17,650 nt of DNA from CANHBY01 sp031374415 (GTDB taxonomy: Bacteria > Pseudomonadota > Gammaproteobacteria > Burkholderiales > Burkholderiaceae_C): NCBI GenBank assembly GCA_031374415.1, contig JANMGB010000248.1:1-17650 (forward strand). Reading direction: 5' to 3'. A program made the translations under genes and the position numbers. The notes under the pieces are model-generated. The model saw nothing but the letters and a program-made list of their open reading frames with translations, was not told where the DNA came from and searched no databases. This document shows, piece by piece, positions 1 to 8,188 of the stretch (positions within the stretch are counted from its first letter, which is position 1; every line of letters starts with the position of its first letter).

Positions 1-95
1 TTGTTTGCCGCCGTTACCCCACAGTCGCCTTCTTTTCCAGGCAGCACCGGCTCAAGTTTCTTCCAGGCCTCATCGCTCAGTATCAGTCTCGTCAT
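1..95 (-). CDS. IS5-family transposase, N-terminal fragment (runs off the window)
   Basis: The start codon is the complement of 93-95. The first residues read MTRLILSDEAWKKLEPVLPG and are followed by a short Lys-Glu-Gly-Asp-Cys segment, the familiar opening of IS5-group (IS427/IS1031-like) DDE transposases. Only 31 complete codons are visible, so the catalytic DDE residues cannot be judged. A weak purine-rich stretch (GAAGAA) precedes the start. The truncation is caused by the window edge, not by a mutation. Assignment to the IS5 family is confident; the subgroup is not. Confidence 0.8.
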   Translation of the reverse strand, partial: MTRLILSDEAWKKLEPVLPGKEGDCGVTAAN

Positions 96-136
96 CGTTC
101 TTCGGATTCGGGCAAAGACTCAATTGTTAACACGCC
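1..136 (-). mobile_element. IS5-family insertion sequence, 5' (transposase-start) end, truncated by window edge
   Basis: The outer 136 bases of an insertion sequence. They hold the first codons of an IS5-type transposase and end in a terminal inverted repeat that reads ggcgtgttaacaatt from the outside in. The same repeat appears inverted at 17515-17529 at the other end of the window, which identifies the two ends of the same element type. CTAG (137-140) follows directly. CTAG-type 4-bp target duplication is known for the IS5 group, so I read CTAG as target and not element. Most of the element is outside the window. Confidence 0.85.
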
Positions 137-175
137 CTAGGTTCAATGCGGGTCGTTTGACCCCTCGAATGCAGA

Positions 176-195
176 GCCGATCCAATTGGATCGGC
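176..195. promoter_or_regulatory. perfect 20-bp palindrome upstream of the lod-like cassette
   Basis: Half-site gccgatccaa is followed immediately by its exact reverse complement ttggatcggc, with no spacer. It lies about 180 bases before the start of the 975-aa protein gene, in the 237-bp leader between the insertion sequence and that gene. A perfect 20-bp dyad of this kind is typical of a dimeric repressor or activator operator. No regulator can be assigned from the sequence. I could not identify convincing -35/-10 elements in the rest of the leader (196-377). Confidence 0.45.
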
Positions 196-377
196 AGTGT
201 TTGCCAAGACCAGGGCCTGCAAACGGGGGGGCATCTCAGCGCGCCACTCTGCGATGGCCTGCAAGCCAGTGCAAATTCACGTTTTTGCCTTGTCATCTGA
301 ACTGTGTTCTCAAGTCTGGTCTGCCTAATCTGGCCTGGTGCCGTCCCACTCCCAGAACGCTCACCGAGGACACTATC

Positions 378-3305
378 ATGGAAGAACTGTTCCGATTCAT
401 CATGACCCGGCCTGCCCAGCAGGCCAAGGACACCACCATCACCGTCAAACCCAATCCCGACTATTTGGGACGATTGCGCGCCGCCCGCACCGCAGGTGGC
501 GCCAGCGCGGTGCAGCGGGTGGCGCAGGTGTTCAGCGCCTCGCCGCAGGCACTGAGAAGCGTCGACGAGCTCAAGTTCGGTCAAGGCCTCAGTGCGTTGG
601 CTATTGAACTGGCACCCCTGCAGGTTGCCACGCTGGACGAACTGCGCAAGGCAGTCAAAAAGCACTTGGGCTCAGTACCGTCGGAGGCCATTGCCAACGA
701 GGGCTTGGATGCTGACCGCATGCGGCTGGGCAACACCGTCGTCACTGCTGTCCTTTTGGCCCGCGACGAGCCTGTGAGCTTGACGCAGGCTGCGCAGATG
801 CTGCGCACCATTGCGCTGATCGCGCGCGTGGCCGCAAATGATGTGTCGCTGACGGTGGATGAAGGTGTCGCCGACGCGCGCACGCGCTCGCTGTCTCTGC
901 CCACCGACCCGTTTCCGCTGCAGCACGCTGCGACCGCTCAGGTGACCACGCCCGCCATACCCGACTCCGGCGAGGGCCGTCGCCCTTTGGCTGCGCGACG
1001 CGATGCGCTTTTGGCCACCTACAACGTGCTGACCAGCTTGTCCCCAGATCACTTGGCCATTCACGACGATGCACCCGTGCTGGAGCCCGTTGAGCGCTTG
1101 AATCCGCGCATCGCTATGGCCCCTGTCATCGCGCCCAGCTATGTCGTGGACGACAGGTCTCACTTGCTTGAACAGCGTCCGGAATTTGCCATCACAGGCT
1201 TGCCCGCTGCCCCCGAGCGCGCGCGAACAGCCCTGTTGATGCGCCGCGAGGCCGTGAGCTCGCTGCCCGAGGTGGAACGTGAAGTGCTGGCCGAGCGTCA
1301 CATTGACCTGACGCAAACCAGCGTGCCCTTCGCGGTGAGTAGGCTCTTTGCCGAGCTGAGCGCCGTGGAGGAGCAACTGGCCGACATGGATGCACCGCTG
1401 GCGATGAAGATGAGCATGGTTGGCACCATGGTCGTTCCAGGCTCGGCTCTGTCGCCCTACATGCCTCATGGCACACCGATGTCAACAGCCGTGCCCCACA
1501 CCCACGGCAGCGTGGCGCCCGCAGGTATTGGCGATTTGCTGGTGGTTCGCCAGTTCCTCAAGCGCTATGAGGCGATGGAGTTGGGCCATGTCGAAAACAT
1601 CCTCAAAGGCGAATACAAGGAACGGATGCACCGGCGTGCGCGCACCACCGAAGAGTCCTTCACTTTAGAGACCGAAATCAAGAAGGAAGAAGAGCGCGAT
1701 CTGCAAACCACCGAGCGCTTCGAGCTCAAAACCGAGGCCAGCCAGACGCTCAAGCAAGACCAAAGCTTGAAAATCGGCGTCTCGGTCTCGGGAAGCTATG
1801 GTCCGACGGTCGAGTTTAAGGCGTCAACCGACTTTGCGATGAGCCAGTCCAAAGAGGAAGCCAGCAAGATCGCCACCAGCTTCAGCAAGGACGTGACGCA
1901 GCGAGCCTCAAGCAAGGTTTCAGAGCGTCGGCGCGAAGAGCGCATACTCAAAACGATTGAGGTGTTTGAAGAGAAAAACACCCACGGCGTGGACAACAAG
2001 GCGGGCACTGACCACGTGATCGGGCAGTACCAATGGCTGGACAAGGTCTATGAAGCGCAGGTGTTCAACTATGGCAAACGCCTGCTGTTTGACATCATGT
2101 TGCCTGAGCCAGCCGCCTTTTTGATGTATGCCGCCCAGGGTCAAACCAAGGCCGGCGCAGACTTGGTCAAGCCGCCCCCCTTCACGCTGTCGCCCAGCGA
2201 GATCAGTGAGTCGGGCTATGCGATCTACGTCAAGCGCTATGAAGTGGTCGGCGTGGAGCCGCCGCCCCAACCCTACATCACGGTGTCGCGGGTGATGGAC
2301 GGCGAATCGCCCAAAGACAATGGCTCGAGCACCAAGTCGATGGAGGTGCCCTTGGCAGATGGCTACCAGGCGATCTCGGGCTATGCCGTGCACACCTTCA
2401 CCACCTGGGAGGACAGCGCCGCGGTCGACGTGGTTGTCGGCAAAAACGGCCATCGCTTCGAGAAAAACGGCAATTGGGGATGGGGCTTCTCGATGGCCAA
2501 CGAGGTGGGCAGCATCCCTGTCACCCTCAAGACTTTCCGCACCCACGTGTTTGCTCTGGCAGTCGAGGTTCATACCCAGCGCACGACCCGCAAGCTTGAC
2601 GAGTGGAAGCTCAAAACCCACGCTGCCATTTTGCAGGGCTACCTCAAGATGCTGCGCGACTATGAGGACAAGCTCGCGGCAGCCGAGGTTCAGGCCATCA
2701 ACCAAGTGCAGGGACGCAACCCCTTGGAAAACGAACGCCTGATTCGCGCAGAGATCAAAAAGGGCGCCATTTCCGTGTTCACCAACCAGCATTACGAGCT
2801 CTTCGGCGCCATCTCGTCTAGCCCCCAAGGCTATCCGCAAGCCAATTTACCCGAGGCCGCAGCCGAAGGCGCTTACATCCGCTTCTTTGAGCAGGCTTTC
2901 GAATGGGAGCAGATGATGTTTTTCTTCTACACCTACTTCTGGGGTCGCAAGGGGAACTGGGTCAACCGCTCGTTGCTGCAAGACGTCGACCCGTTGTTTG
3001 CCGAGTTTCTCAAGGCGGGCGCGGCGCGGGTGGTGGTGTCGGTGCGGCCCGGCTTCGAATCAGCAGTGGCGCACTTCTTAGACACCGCGCAAATCTGGAA
3101 CGGTGGCGAGCTGCCGCCCATCACGAGCCCCTTGTATGTGAACATCATCGAGGAAATCCGCGAGCGCGATAAAGCGCCCGGCAAAGAAGTGGCGCAAGGC
3201 GAGCCCTGGGATGTGCGGCTGCCCACCACGCTGGTCAAGCTGCGCAACCAAGCCAGCCTCCCCGAGTGGCAAAAGAATGCCCAAGGCCAATGGGTTGCGG
3301 TGTAG
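378..3305 (+). CDS. large uncharacterised protein (975 aa) heading the lod-like cassette
   Basis: I do not recognise a named family. The start at 378 is chosen because GAGGA (366-370) sits 7 bases upstream; the frame stays open back to 186 without a better site. Visible architecture: an Ala-rich, mostly helical N-terminal half (residues ~1-395). Next comes a highly charged, probably coiled-coil segment (~396-540) rich in Lys/Glu/Thr, interrupted by a Gly/Ser beta-like patch (VSVSGSYGPTVEF, ~469-481). A conserved-looking Trp/Tyr block follows (YQWLDKVYEAQVFNYGKRLL, ~551-570). Then there is a Gly-rich beta region, a second charged helix (~740-800), and an aromatic cluster MMFFFYTYFWGRKGNW near residues 846-861. 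It ends in a compact C-terminal domain. No signal peptide or clear transmembrane helix is seen. It is followed after 15 bp by a lodA-like gene, so co-expression is likely. A role as scaffold, partner or delivery component is inference only. Confidence 0.85.
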   Translation: MEELFRFIMTRPAQQAKDTTITVKPNPDYLGRLRAARTAGGASAVQRVAQVFSASPQALRSVDELKFGQGLSALAIELAPLQVATLDELRKAVKKHLGSVPSEAIANEGLDADRMRLGNTVVTAVLLARDEPVSLTQAAQMLRTIALIARVAANDVSLTVDEGVADARTRSLSLPTDPFPLQHAATAQVTTPAIPDSGEGRRPLAARRDALLATYNVLTSLSPDHLAIHDDAPVLEPVERLNPRIAMAPVIAPSYVVDDRSHLLEQRPEFAITGLPAAPERARTALLMRREAVSSLPEVEREVLAERHIDLTQTSVPFAVSRLFAELSAVEEQLADMDAPLAMKMSMVGTMVVPGSALSPYMPHGTPMSTAVPHTHGSVAPAGIGDLLVVRQFLKRYEAMELGHVENILKGEYKERMHRRARTTEESFTLETEIKKEEERDLQTTERFELKTEASQTLKQDQSLKIGVSVSGSYGPTVEFKASTDFAMSQSKEEASKIATSFSKDVTQRASSKVSERRREERILKTIEVFEEKNTHGVDNKAGTDHVIGQYQWLDKVYEAQVFNYGKRLLFDIMLPEPAAFLMYAAQGQTKAGADLVKPPPFTLSPSEISESGYAIYVKRYEVVGVEPPPQPYITVSRVMDGESPKDNGSSTKSMEVPLADGYQAISGYAVHTFTTWEDSAAVDVVVGKNGHRFEKNGNWGWGFSMANEVGSIPVTLKTFRTHVFALAVEVHTQRTTRKLDEWKLKTHAAILQGYLKMLRDYEDKLAAAEVQAINQVQGRNPLENERLIRAEIKKGAISVFTNQHYELFGAISSSPQGYPQANLPEAAAEGAYIRFFEQAFEWEQMMFFFYTYFWGRKGNWVNRSLLQDVDPLFAEFLKAGAARVVVSVRPGFESAVAHFLDTAQIWNGGELPPITSPLYVNIIEEIRERDKAPGKEVAQGEPWDVRLPTTLVKLRNQASLPEWQKNAQGQWVAV

Positions 3306-3320
3306 GGGAGGTGTTGGATC

Positions 3321-5087
3321 ATGGCCAAGCCCATCTACCGCATTCACCCTGCTATTGGCATTGCCCGCGTAGGCAATGCCAACCGCAGCACCTTCTTTGT
3401 CGGGCCCGAGGTGCCGGGCTTGGGTCCGACTGGGGATGCCAAGGTCGGCACCCGGGTCCCCGACTTTAAATCGGGAGGACTGATCAAGCCCCAGGCCGCG
3501 CGCTTTCGGATCTGGGAGTATGTGGACGACGGCAAGGGCACCATGGTGCCTTCGCGCGAAATCAACCTCGATGAGAAAGACTGCGTGAGCTTGGTCTGGA
3601 CAACGCACCTGGCCAACCGCAAGGGCTCGTTCTTCCAGTTCAGCTATCTGGCAGGCCTGGAGCGACCCGCAGCACCCAGGCGCAACGACACAGAGAATGA
3701 TCGACGCAAGTTAGAGATCGACCCCCTGCCTCGCAAAATCGCTGGCCGCAACGCCAAGCCGGTCGAGTTTCGCAAGGGCAGCAGCACCAACCCCGCCAAC
3801 GAGTTGTGGCCGATCCCGGCGCCCTCGCCCGTTCTTGATTACCTGGGCGAGTTGCGCACGGATGATGCGGGCCGCTTGCTGGTCATTGGCGGCAAGGGCT
3901 TGGGCTACAACCAAGCCGGTAAAGCCTTGGGAAGCGACCCCTTCAACAACGACCACTGGTTCGATGACGTCGCCGATGGGCCGGTGACGGCAACGCTCAC
4001 CCTAAAGCGCGGCGGTGCGAACAAAGTCGTGGCTGTTGAGCCGGCCTGGGTACTGTGTTGCCCACCCGACTTCGGGCCCACACTCACCAATCAAGTGACA
4101 CTCTACGACGTGCTCTTTGATATGGCCGCTAGGGAGATGACCTTGCCGGCCAACGAAGGCCTTTTTAGCACCGTGCTCAAGCCATTGCTGGACATCAACA
4201 CCGAGTTCAAAAGCAACGGCGGGCCGACGCTGTCGAGCTTCAAGCCCTCGTTCGATGAAGACATTTTTCCGATTCTGCGGCGAGGCCAAGAGACCGTGTT
4301 CACCTACGCCGCCTTGGCCGCTTCGCACAACTCGCTCAAGAGCTACGGCAAACTCGGCGACCCCTCAGGCGCTGGCCAGGCTGCCAGGCAAGCCGTGTTT
4401 GACCGCATTCACGTGCCCGGCGTGCCCGGCTCGGGTGGCGCTGCCAACATGCCTGTGCTGCACGGCGATGCCTTTGCCCAAACTGCGCATGCACGCTTCG
4501 CGCTCACTGTGACCGACACCCAGTACGCGATGCTCAAGCGCTGGGTTGGAGGCCAATTTATCAAAGCCTCAGGCGTCTTCCCCCCCGCACGTGCGGCCTG
4601 GATGAGTGGCATTTCGCCACACGGCTTAGACCGAGCTGCCCTAGAAAACTGCGTGGGCGGTGCATTGGCACCAGGCATCGAGGTGAGCTGGCAGATTCGC
4701 AACGTCAAGCTTTACGGCGCACCATTTCGCATCAACCCTGGCGCGACCTCCCAGTACCTGGGCGACAACAAGCCCATTCGGGCGGGGCATTTTTCGCGCC
4801 AAATGGCGCTGCCATGGCACACTGATTTCCTCGCCTGCACACTGCAAAACAACCGTGGCTGGTGGCCCGCACAGCGGCCCGATATTGCCTACCTCAACAA
4901 GGCCGACTTCGATAGCATGCCACGGGTTTTCAAAGAATGGACCCGCGCCAATCCGGGCGCCTGGCCCTCCGGCCCAGGCGCACCGACGGGCCAAGAGTTC
5001 ATCGAGCACTACCACAAGCTCGGCTTCGTGCGTGAAGGCCCCGCCTTCTATCACCTGGAGCATGAGCGCAACACCACCGTGCCGTGA
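3321..5087 (+). CDS. LodA/GoxA-like quinoprotein (amino-acid oxidase family)
   Basis: 588 aa. The N-terminus reads YRIHPAIGIARVGNA (residues 6-20), the hallmark opening of the LodA/GoxA family (CTQ-dependent L-lysine 6-oxidase and glycine oxidase). A very strong ribosome site, GGGGAGGTG (3305-3313), lies 7 bases before the ATG. Near the C-terminus PWHTDFLAC keeps the Asp-x3-Cys pair (D502, C506) that in LodA (D512, C516) serves cofactor formation, followed by WWPAQRPD (514-521). Characterised members oxidatively deaminate amino acids and release ammonia and H2O2; the cofactor is made from a Cys and a Trp of the same chain with help from LodB. The stretch before LGFV (567-570) reads HYHK and has no Trp, so it is uncertain which Trp, if any, would be the quinone here (W540 and W548 are other candidates). 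It is shorter than LodA (about 726 aa). Substrate cannot be predicted. Confidence 0.9.
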   Translation: MAKPIYRIHPAIGIARVGNANRSTFFVGPEVPGLGPTGDAKVGTRVPDFKSGGLIKPQAARFRIWEYVDDGKGTMVPSREINLDEKDCVSLVWTTHLANRKGSFFQFSYLAGLERPAAPRRNDTENDRRKLEIDPLPRKIAGRNAKPVEFRKGSSTNPANELWPIPAPSPVLDYLGELRTDDAGRLLVIGGKGLGYNQAGKALGSDPFNNDHWFDDVADGPVTATLTLKRGGANKVVAVEPAWVLCCPPDFGPTLTNQVTLYDVLFDMAAREMTLPANEGLFSTVLKPLLDINTEFKSNGGPTLSSFKPSFDEDIFPILRRGQETVFTYAALAASHNSLKSYGKLGDPSGAGQAARQAVFDRIHVPGVPGSGGAANMPVLHGDAFAQTAHARFALTVTDTQYAMLKRWVGGQFIKASGVFPPARAAWMSGISPHGLDRAALENCVGGALAPGIEVSWQIRNVKLYGAPFRINPGATSQYLGDNKPIRAGHFSRQMALPWHTDFLACTLQNNRGWWPAQRPDIAYLNKADFDSMPRVFKEWTRANPGAWPSGPGAPTGQEFIEHYHKLGFVREGPAFYHLEHERNTTVP

Positions 5088-6258
5088 GCCGCCTGTGACG
5101 CACTGCGACGTTGCCGTGATCGGCGGGGGGCCGGCCGGTGCTTGCGCCGCACTGACAGCCGCACGCGCTGGCGCGCGCGTACGGCTGATCCACGCCGAGC
5201 CCAGCCCGCGCCGTGCGGTGATCGAACGATTGGCCCCACGCGCGGTCCATTTGTTGGCGGAGCTGGCACTGGCAGACCACCCGGCTCTGTGCCAAGCCCG
5301 CGAGTGCCCTGGCGTTCGCAGCCGGTGGGGGGCAGGCCCCGTGCACACTGCACACTCCATCGTCGACCCGTGGGGCAGCGGCTGGCTCGTCCACCGCACA
5401 CCCTTTGACGCCTGGCTGCGTGCGCAAGCTCAGGCAGCTGGCGCGCATCGACAAGCCGCCCGTGTCAGCATGATCGCGCGCGCGCCCGATAGCTGGCGTA
5501 TCACCACCTCAGAAGGTCATGCCGTCCATGCCACCCAACTGGTGCTCGCGGTGGGCCGAAGCCGCCGCCTGCTGCGCGACGTGGGCAGTGACACCCATTG
5601 CATTGCCCGAGAGGTGGCCCTGCTGGCCCAACTGAGCCACGTGCCACGAGCCTGGACTGACGACGACCCGATGCTGCTGCTGGAGTCCCTGGGCCAAGCC
5701 TGGGGCTATGGCCTGCCCGCGCCACAAGGTCGGGCGTTGATCGCCTTTGTCATGCCCCCCCACAGACAACCCCATTGGCCCCCAACGCAGACGCTTTGGC
5801 AGCAAATGCTTGACTCCTCGCAACTGCTGCGCGACGCTGCGCATGGCGCAGCAGTGAGCTGCGCATGGACTCAAGCCTGCCCTGTGGTGCATGCCACACG
5901 CATGTGCGGTCCTGGCTGGGTGGTGGCGGGCGACGCCGGTTGCACCCATTCACCACTCAGCGGCCAGGGCCTTGCCTTTGCCCTCGAATCAGGCCACCGT
6001 GCGGCCGCAGCGCTGATCGATAGCGCCCATCCCGCAAGGCACGAGGCCACGGCGCACTACGCCCAATGGATGCAGCAAGCCACAGCCGAGCACTTGGCCA
6101 GTTGGTCCATGCTGATGGACTCTGCCCAACCGCTGGCGGCCAGAGTGAACCGGCTGCCAACGCTCGCAAATTTCCCATCCCGTATGATCTCCTGCCCATC
6201 CGCAGCTGATGAGCGCCTGGGCCCTGGCGGCCTGCCCTCAACAGTTCACCATGCTTGA
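5062..6258 (+). CDS. LodB-like FAD-dependent oxidoreductase (quinoprotein maturation partner)
   Basis: 398 aa. CDVAVIGGGPAGACAALTAA gives the FAD-binding GxGxxG (residues 21-26) of the p-hydroxybenzoate-hydroxylase/tryptophan-halogenase-like fold. AGDAG with D291, followed by PLSGQG, is the second FAD (GD) motif. In Marinomonas the lodB product is needed to build the cysteine tryptophylquinone of LodA; its position directly after the lodA-like gene supports the same job. I use the ATG at 5062, which overlaps the lodA-like gene by 26 bp; a GTG at 5095 is an alternative that leaves a 7-bp gap and begins just before the FAD motif. Neither has a good ribosome site, so translational coupling is likely. 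The last eight bases overlap the LysR gene. The C-terminal ~30 residues look unconserved. Confidence 0.85.
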   Translation: MSATPPCREPPVTHCDVAVIGGGPAGACAALTAARAGARVRLIHAEPSPRRAVIERLAPRAVHLLAELALADHPALCQARECPGVRSRWGAGPVHTAHSIVDPWGSGWLVHRTPFDAWLRAQAQAAGAHRQAARVSMIARAPDSWRITTSEGHAVHATQLVLAVGRSRRLLRDVGSDTHCIAREVALLAQLSHVPRAWTDDDPMLLLESLGQAWGYGLPAPQGRALIAFVMPPHRQPHWPPTQTLWQQMLDSSQLLRDAAHGAAVSCAWTQACPVVHATRMCGPGWVVAGDAGCTHSPLSGQGLAFALESGHRAAAALIDSAHPARHEATAHYAQWMQQATAEHLASWSMLMDSAQPLAARVNRLPTLANFPSRMISCPSAADERLGPGGLPSTVHHA

Positions 6259-7231
6259 ACGCCATCACGCCCTGACCCCCGAAGCCCTGGCACTGATCGA
6301 CACCATTGCCACTGCGGGCAGCTTCGCTGCGGCCGCGCGGGCCCTGGACAAAGTTCCTTCAGCATTGACGTACAGCGTGCGGCAGTTGGAGGACGCTCTG
6401 GACGTGCTGCTCTTTGATCGCAGCACACGCCAAGCCCGCCTCACAGCGGCCGGCGAGGAGCTTTTGATTGAGGGCCGGCGCTTGCTCGCGGAAATGGAAT
6501 GCGTGGCCAATCGAGTGCGTCGGGTGGCCACAGGCTGGGAGCCCCAGCTCGCCGTGGCGGTCGATGGCGTCATCTCATCCACTACGCTGTTTGAGCTGTG
6601 TGAGGCGTTTTATGCCTTGGCTCCTGACGGGATCTGGGCCCCTTCAAGCACGCGGCTGCGTCTGCGTACCGAGATCTTGACCGGCACGTGGGAGGCACTG
6701 ATCTCTGGCCAAGTCGATTTGTCCATTGGCGTGGTTCATGCCCCCCTCTCGCCTCCGGCGGGCATTCGCATTGAACCCCTGGGCACGCTGTCGTTCGTGT
6801 TTGCCGTGGCACCGCACCATCCCCTGGCCAAGCAAGAGGAGCCCCTGAGCGACGCTGAGCTGCAAGCCCACCGCGCCGTGGCGGTGGCCGACTCGGCACA
6901 GCGCCTGTCACCCGCCACATTCAATCTGCTGGCCGGTCAAGATGTGCTGACCGTGAGCTCGCTTCACGGCAAGCTGGAAGCGCAGCTGCGCTGCCTGGGG
7001 TGTGGGTTCTTGCCCGAGCCGCTGGCCCGGCCCCACATTGAAGCCGGTCGCTTGGTCGTCAAGCGCGTCAAACGCCCCGTGAGTGAGGCCACGCTGGCCT
7101 ATGCCTGGCGCCAGGCAGGGGACGCCGCACCGCCCGGTCGGGCCCTGCAATGGTGGCTGAGCCAACTGGCCCAGCCCGGCACACGGCAAGCCCTCCTGAC
7201 CCACCCTGCAGGCCCCCTTGGGCCGCGGTGA
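6251..7231 (+). CDS. LysR-family transcriptional regulator
   Basis: 326 aa. The N-terminal winged helix-turn-helix (residues ~8-66) contains GSFAAAARALDKVPSALTYS and RQLEDALDVLLFDR, standard LysR features, followed by a linker helix and a substrate-binding domain (from ~95). The ATG at 6251 is chosen because it gives the usual LysR N-terminus; an in-frame ATG at 6209 would add 14 unrelated residues. The start lies inside the end of the lodB-like gene (8-bp overlap), so it is probably translated from the same message. It could regulate the cassette, but LysR regulators are usually divergent from their targets and this one also directly precedes gluQ, so the target is unknown. An insertion in the effector domain (about residues 120-130, DGIWAPSS) looks unusual compared with relatives I remember. 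Confidence 0.92.
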   Translation: MLERHHALTPEALALIDTIATAGSFAAAARALDKVPSALTYSVRQLEDALDVLLFDRSTRQARLTAAGEELLIEGRRLLAEMECVANRVRRVATGWEPQLAVAVDGVISSTTLFELCEAFYALAPDGIWAPSSTRLRLRTEILTGTWEALISGQVDLSIGVVHAPLSPPAGIRIEPLGTLSFVFAVAPHHPLAKQEEPLSDAELQAHRAVAVADSAQRLSPATFNLLAGQDVLTVSSLHGKLEAQLRCLGCGFLPEPLARPHIEAGRLVVKRVKRPVSEATLAYAWRQAGDAAPPGRALQWWLSQLAQPGTRQALLTHPAGPLGPR

Positions 7232-7232
7232 G

Positions 7233-8177
7233 ATGCCCCCTTACGTCGGCCGTTTTGCCCCGTCGCCCAGTGGTCCGCTGCATGCAGGCTCGCTGGCCGC
7301 CGCGCTGGCCAGCTGGTTGGATGCCCAGGCCCACCAAGGGCGCTGGCTGGTGCGCATTGAAGATGTGGACGCACAACGCTGTGACCCCCGGTGGGTCGAG
7401 GTGATGTTGGGCCAGTTGGCCTGCATCGGACTGCACCCTGATGCCCCACCCGTCTGGCAATCACAGCGCACAGCGCTTTATGAAATGGCACTGGCACAGT
7501 TGCAATCGACAGCCCAGGTCTATGCCTGCGATTGCAGCCGAAAGGTGATTCGGGACACCCTCGGGCACCAGGCTGCGGATGTCGGACACGACGGTGAGCC
7601 GATTTACCCCGGCACCTGCCGCCAACGGGGTCTGTCTGGCAGGCCCAACAGCGCCTGGCGCCTGCGGGCAGGTAGCGCCACGGAGCCCCTGCACATCGCC
7701 TGGACAGACCGCCGCCTGGGCGAGCAATCCCAAAACGTGACGCAGGCCGTGGGTGATTTCGTCTTGAAGCGCCGCGATGGGTTGTGGGCCTACCAGTTGG
7801 CTGTGGTGGTCGACGATGCCGCGCAGGGCGTGACCCACGTCGTGCGCGGTGAAGACCTCGCCAGCAACACCGCCCGACAAATTCATCTGCAGAAGTGCCT
7901 CAACTTGCCTGCAACCGGCTACTTGCACACGCCCTTGGTGTGCGACGATCAAGCACGCAAGTTGTCCAAACACCTGGGGGCACCCGCCGCAGAGGTCAAC
8001 ACGCCCGAGCGCGCGCGTCAAGCCCTGCAGGATAGCGCCCACATCTTGGGCCTGAACTTGCCAACCGAGCTCTGGCGCAGGCCAACTCTGCACGAAGGTT
8101 TGATGGCAGCGGTGCATGCCTGGCAGGTCCGAAGCGCTGGGCAATGGCATGATGTCGAGCCCACACAGACCGCTTAG
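7233..8177 (+). CDS. gluQ: glutamyl-Q tRNA(Asp) synthetase
   Basis: 314 aa. Activates glutamate and attaches it to the queuosine at position 34 of tRNA-Asp. It resembles the catalytic half of GluRS and lacks the anticodon-binding domain, which fits its length. YVGRFAPSPSGPLHAGSL (residues 4-21) is the class I signature with the HIGH-equivalent HAGS. IEDVD (42-46) follows. The zinc site typical of GluQ-RS is present: C99, C101, Y125 and C129. KLSK (243-246) is the KMSKS equivalent. The ATG at 7233 is preferred, one base after the LysR stop; a TTG at 7218 in the same frame is possible. The tight spacing suggests co-transcription with the LysR gene. Confidence 0.95.
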   Translation: MPPYVGRFAPSPSGPLHAGSLAAALASWLDAQAHQGRWLVRIEDVDAQRCDPRWVEVMLGQLACIGLHPDAPPVWQSQRTALYEMALAQLQSTAQVYACDCSRKVIRDTLGHQAADVGHDGEPIYPGTCRQRGLSGRPNSAWRLRAGSATEPLHIAWTDRRLGEQSQNVTQAVGDFVLKRRDGLWAYQLAVVVDDAAQGVTHVVRGEDLASNTARQIHLQKCLNLPATGYLHTPLVCDDQARKLSKHLGAPAAEVNTPERARQALQDSAHILGLNLPTELWRRPTLHEGLMAAVHAWQVRSAGQWHDVEPTQTA

Positions 8178-8188
8178 GATTTTGGATC

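Noticed and set aside
1..300. Plus-strand 99-residue open frame at the left end
   Set aside because: It runs antisense through the transposase start and the IS terminus and has no family features.
186..377. Upstream extension of the 975-aa protein to an ATG at 186
   Set aside because: The added 64 residues are Cys/Pro/Arg-rich without support, while GAGGA stands at the proper distance before the ATG at 378.
1920..2840. 306-residue open frame on the minus strand inside the 975-aa gene
   Set aside because: The plus frame is continuous over 975 codons with a good ribosome site; the antisense frame has His/Val/Gly-rich shadow composition and no initiation signal.
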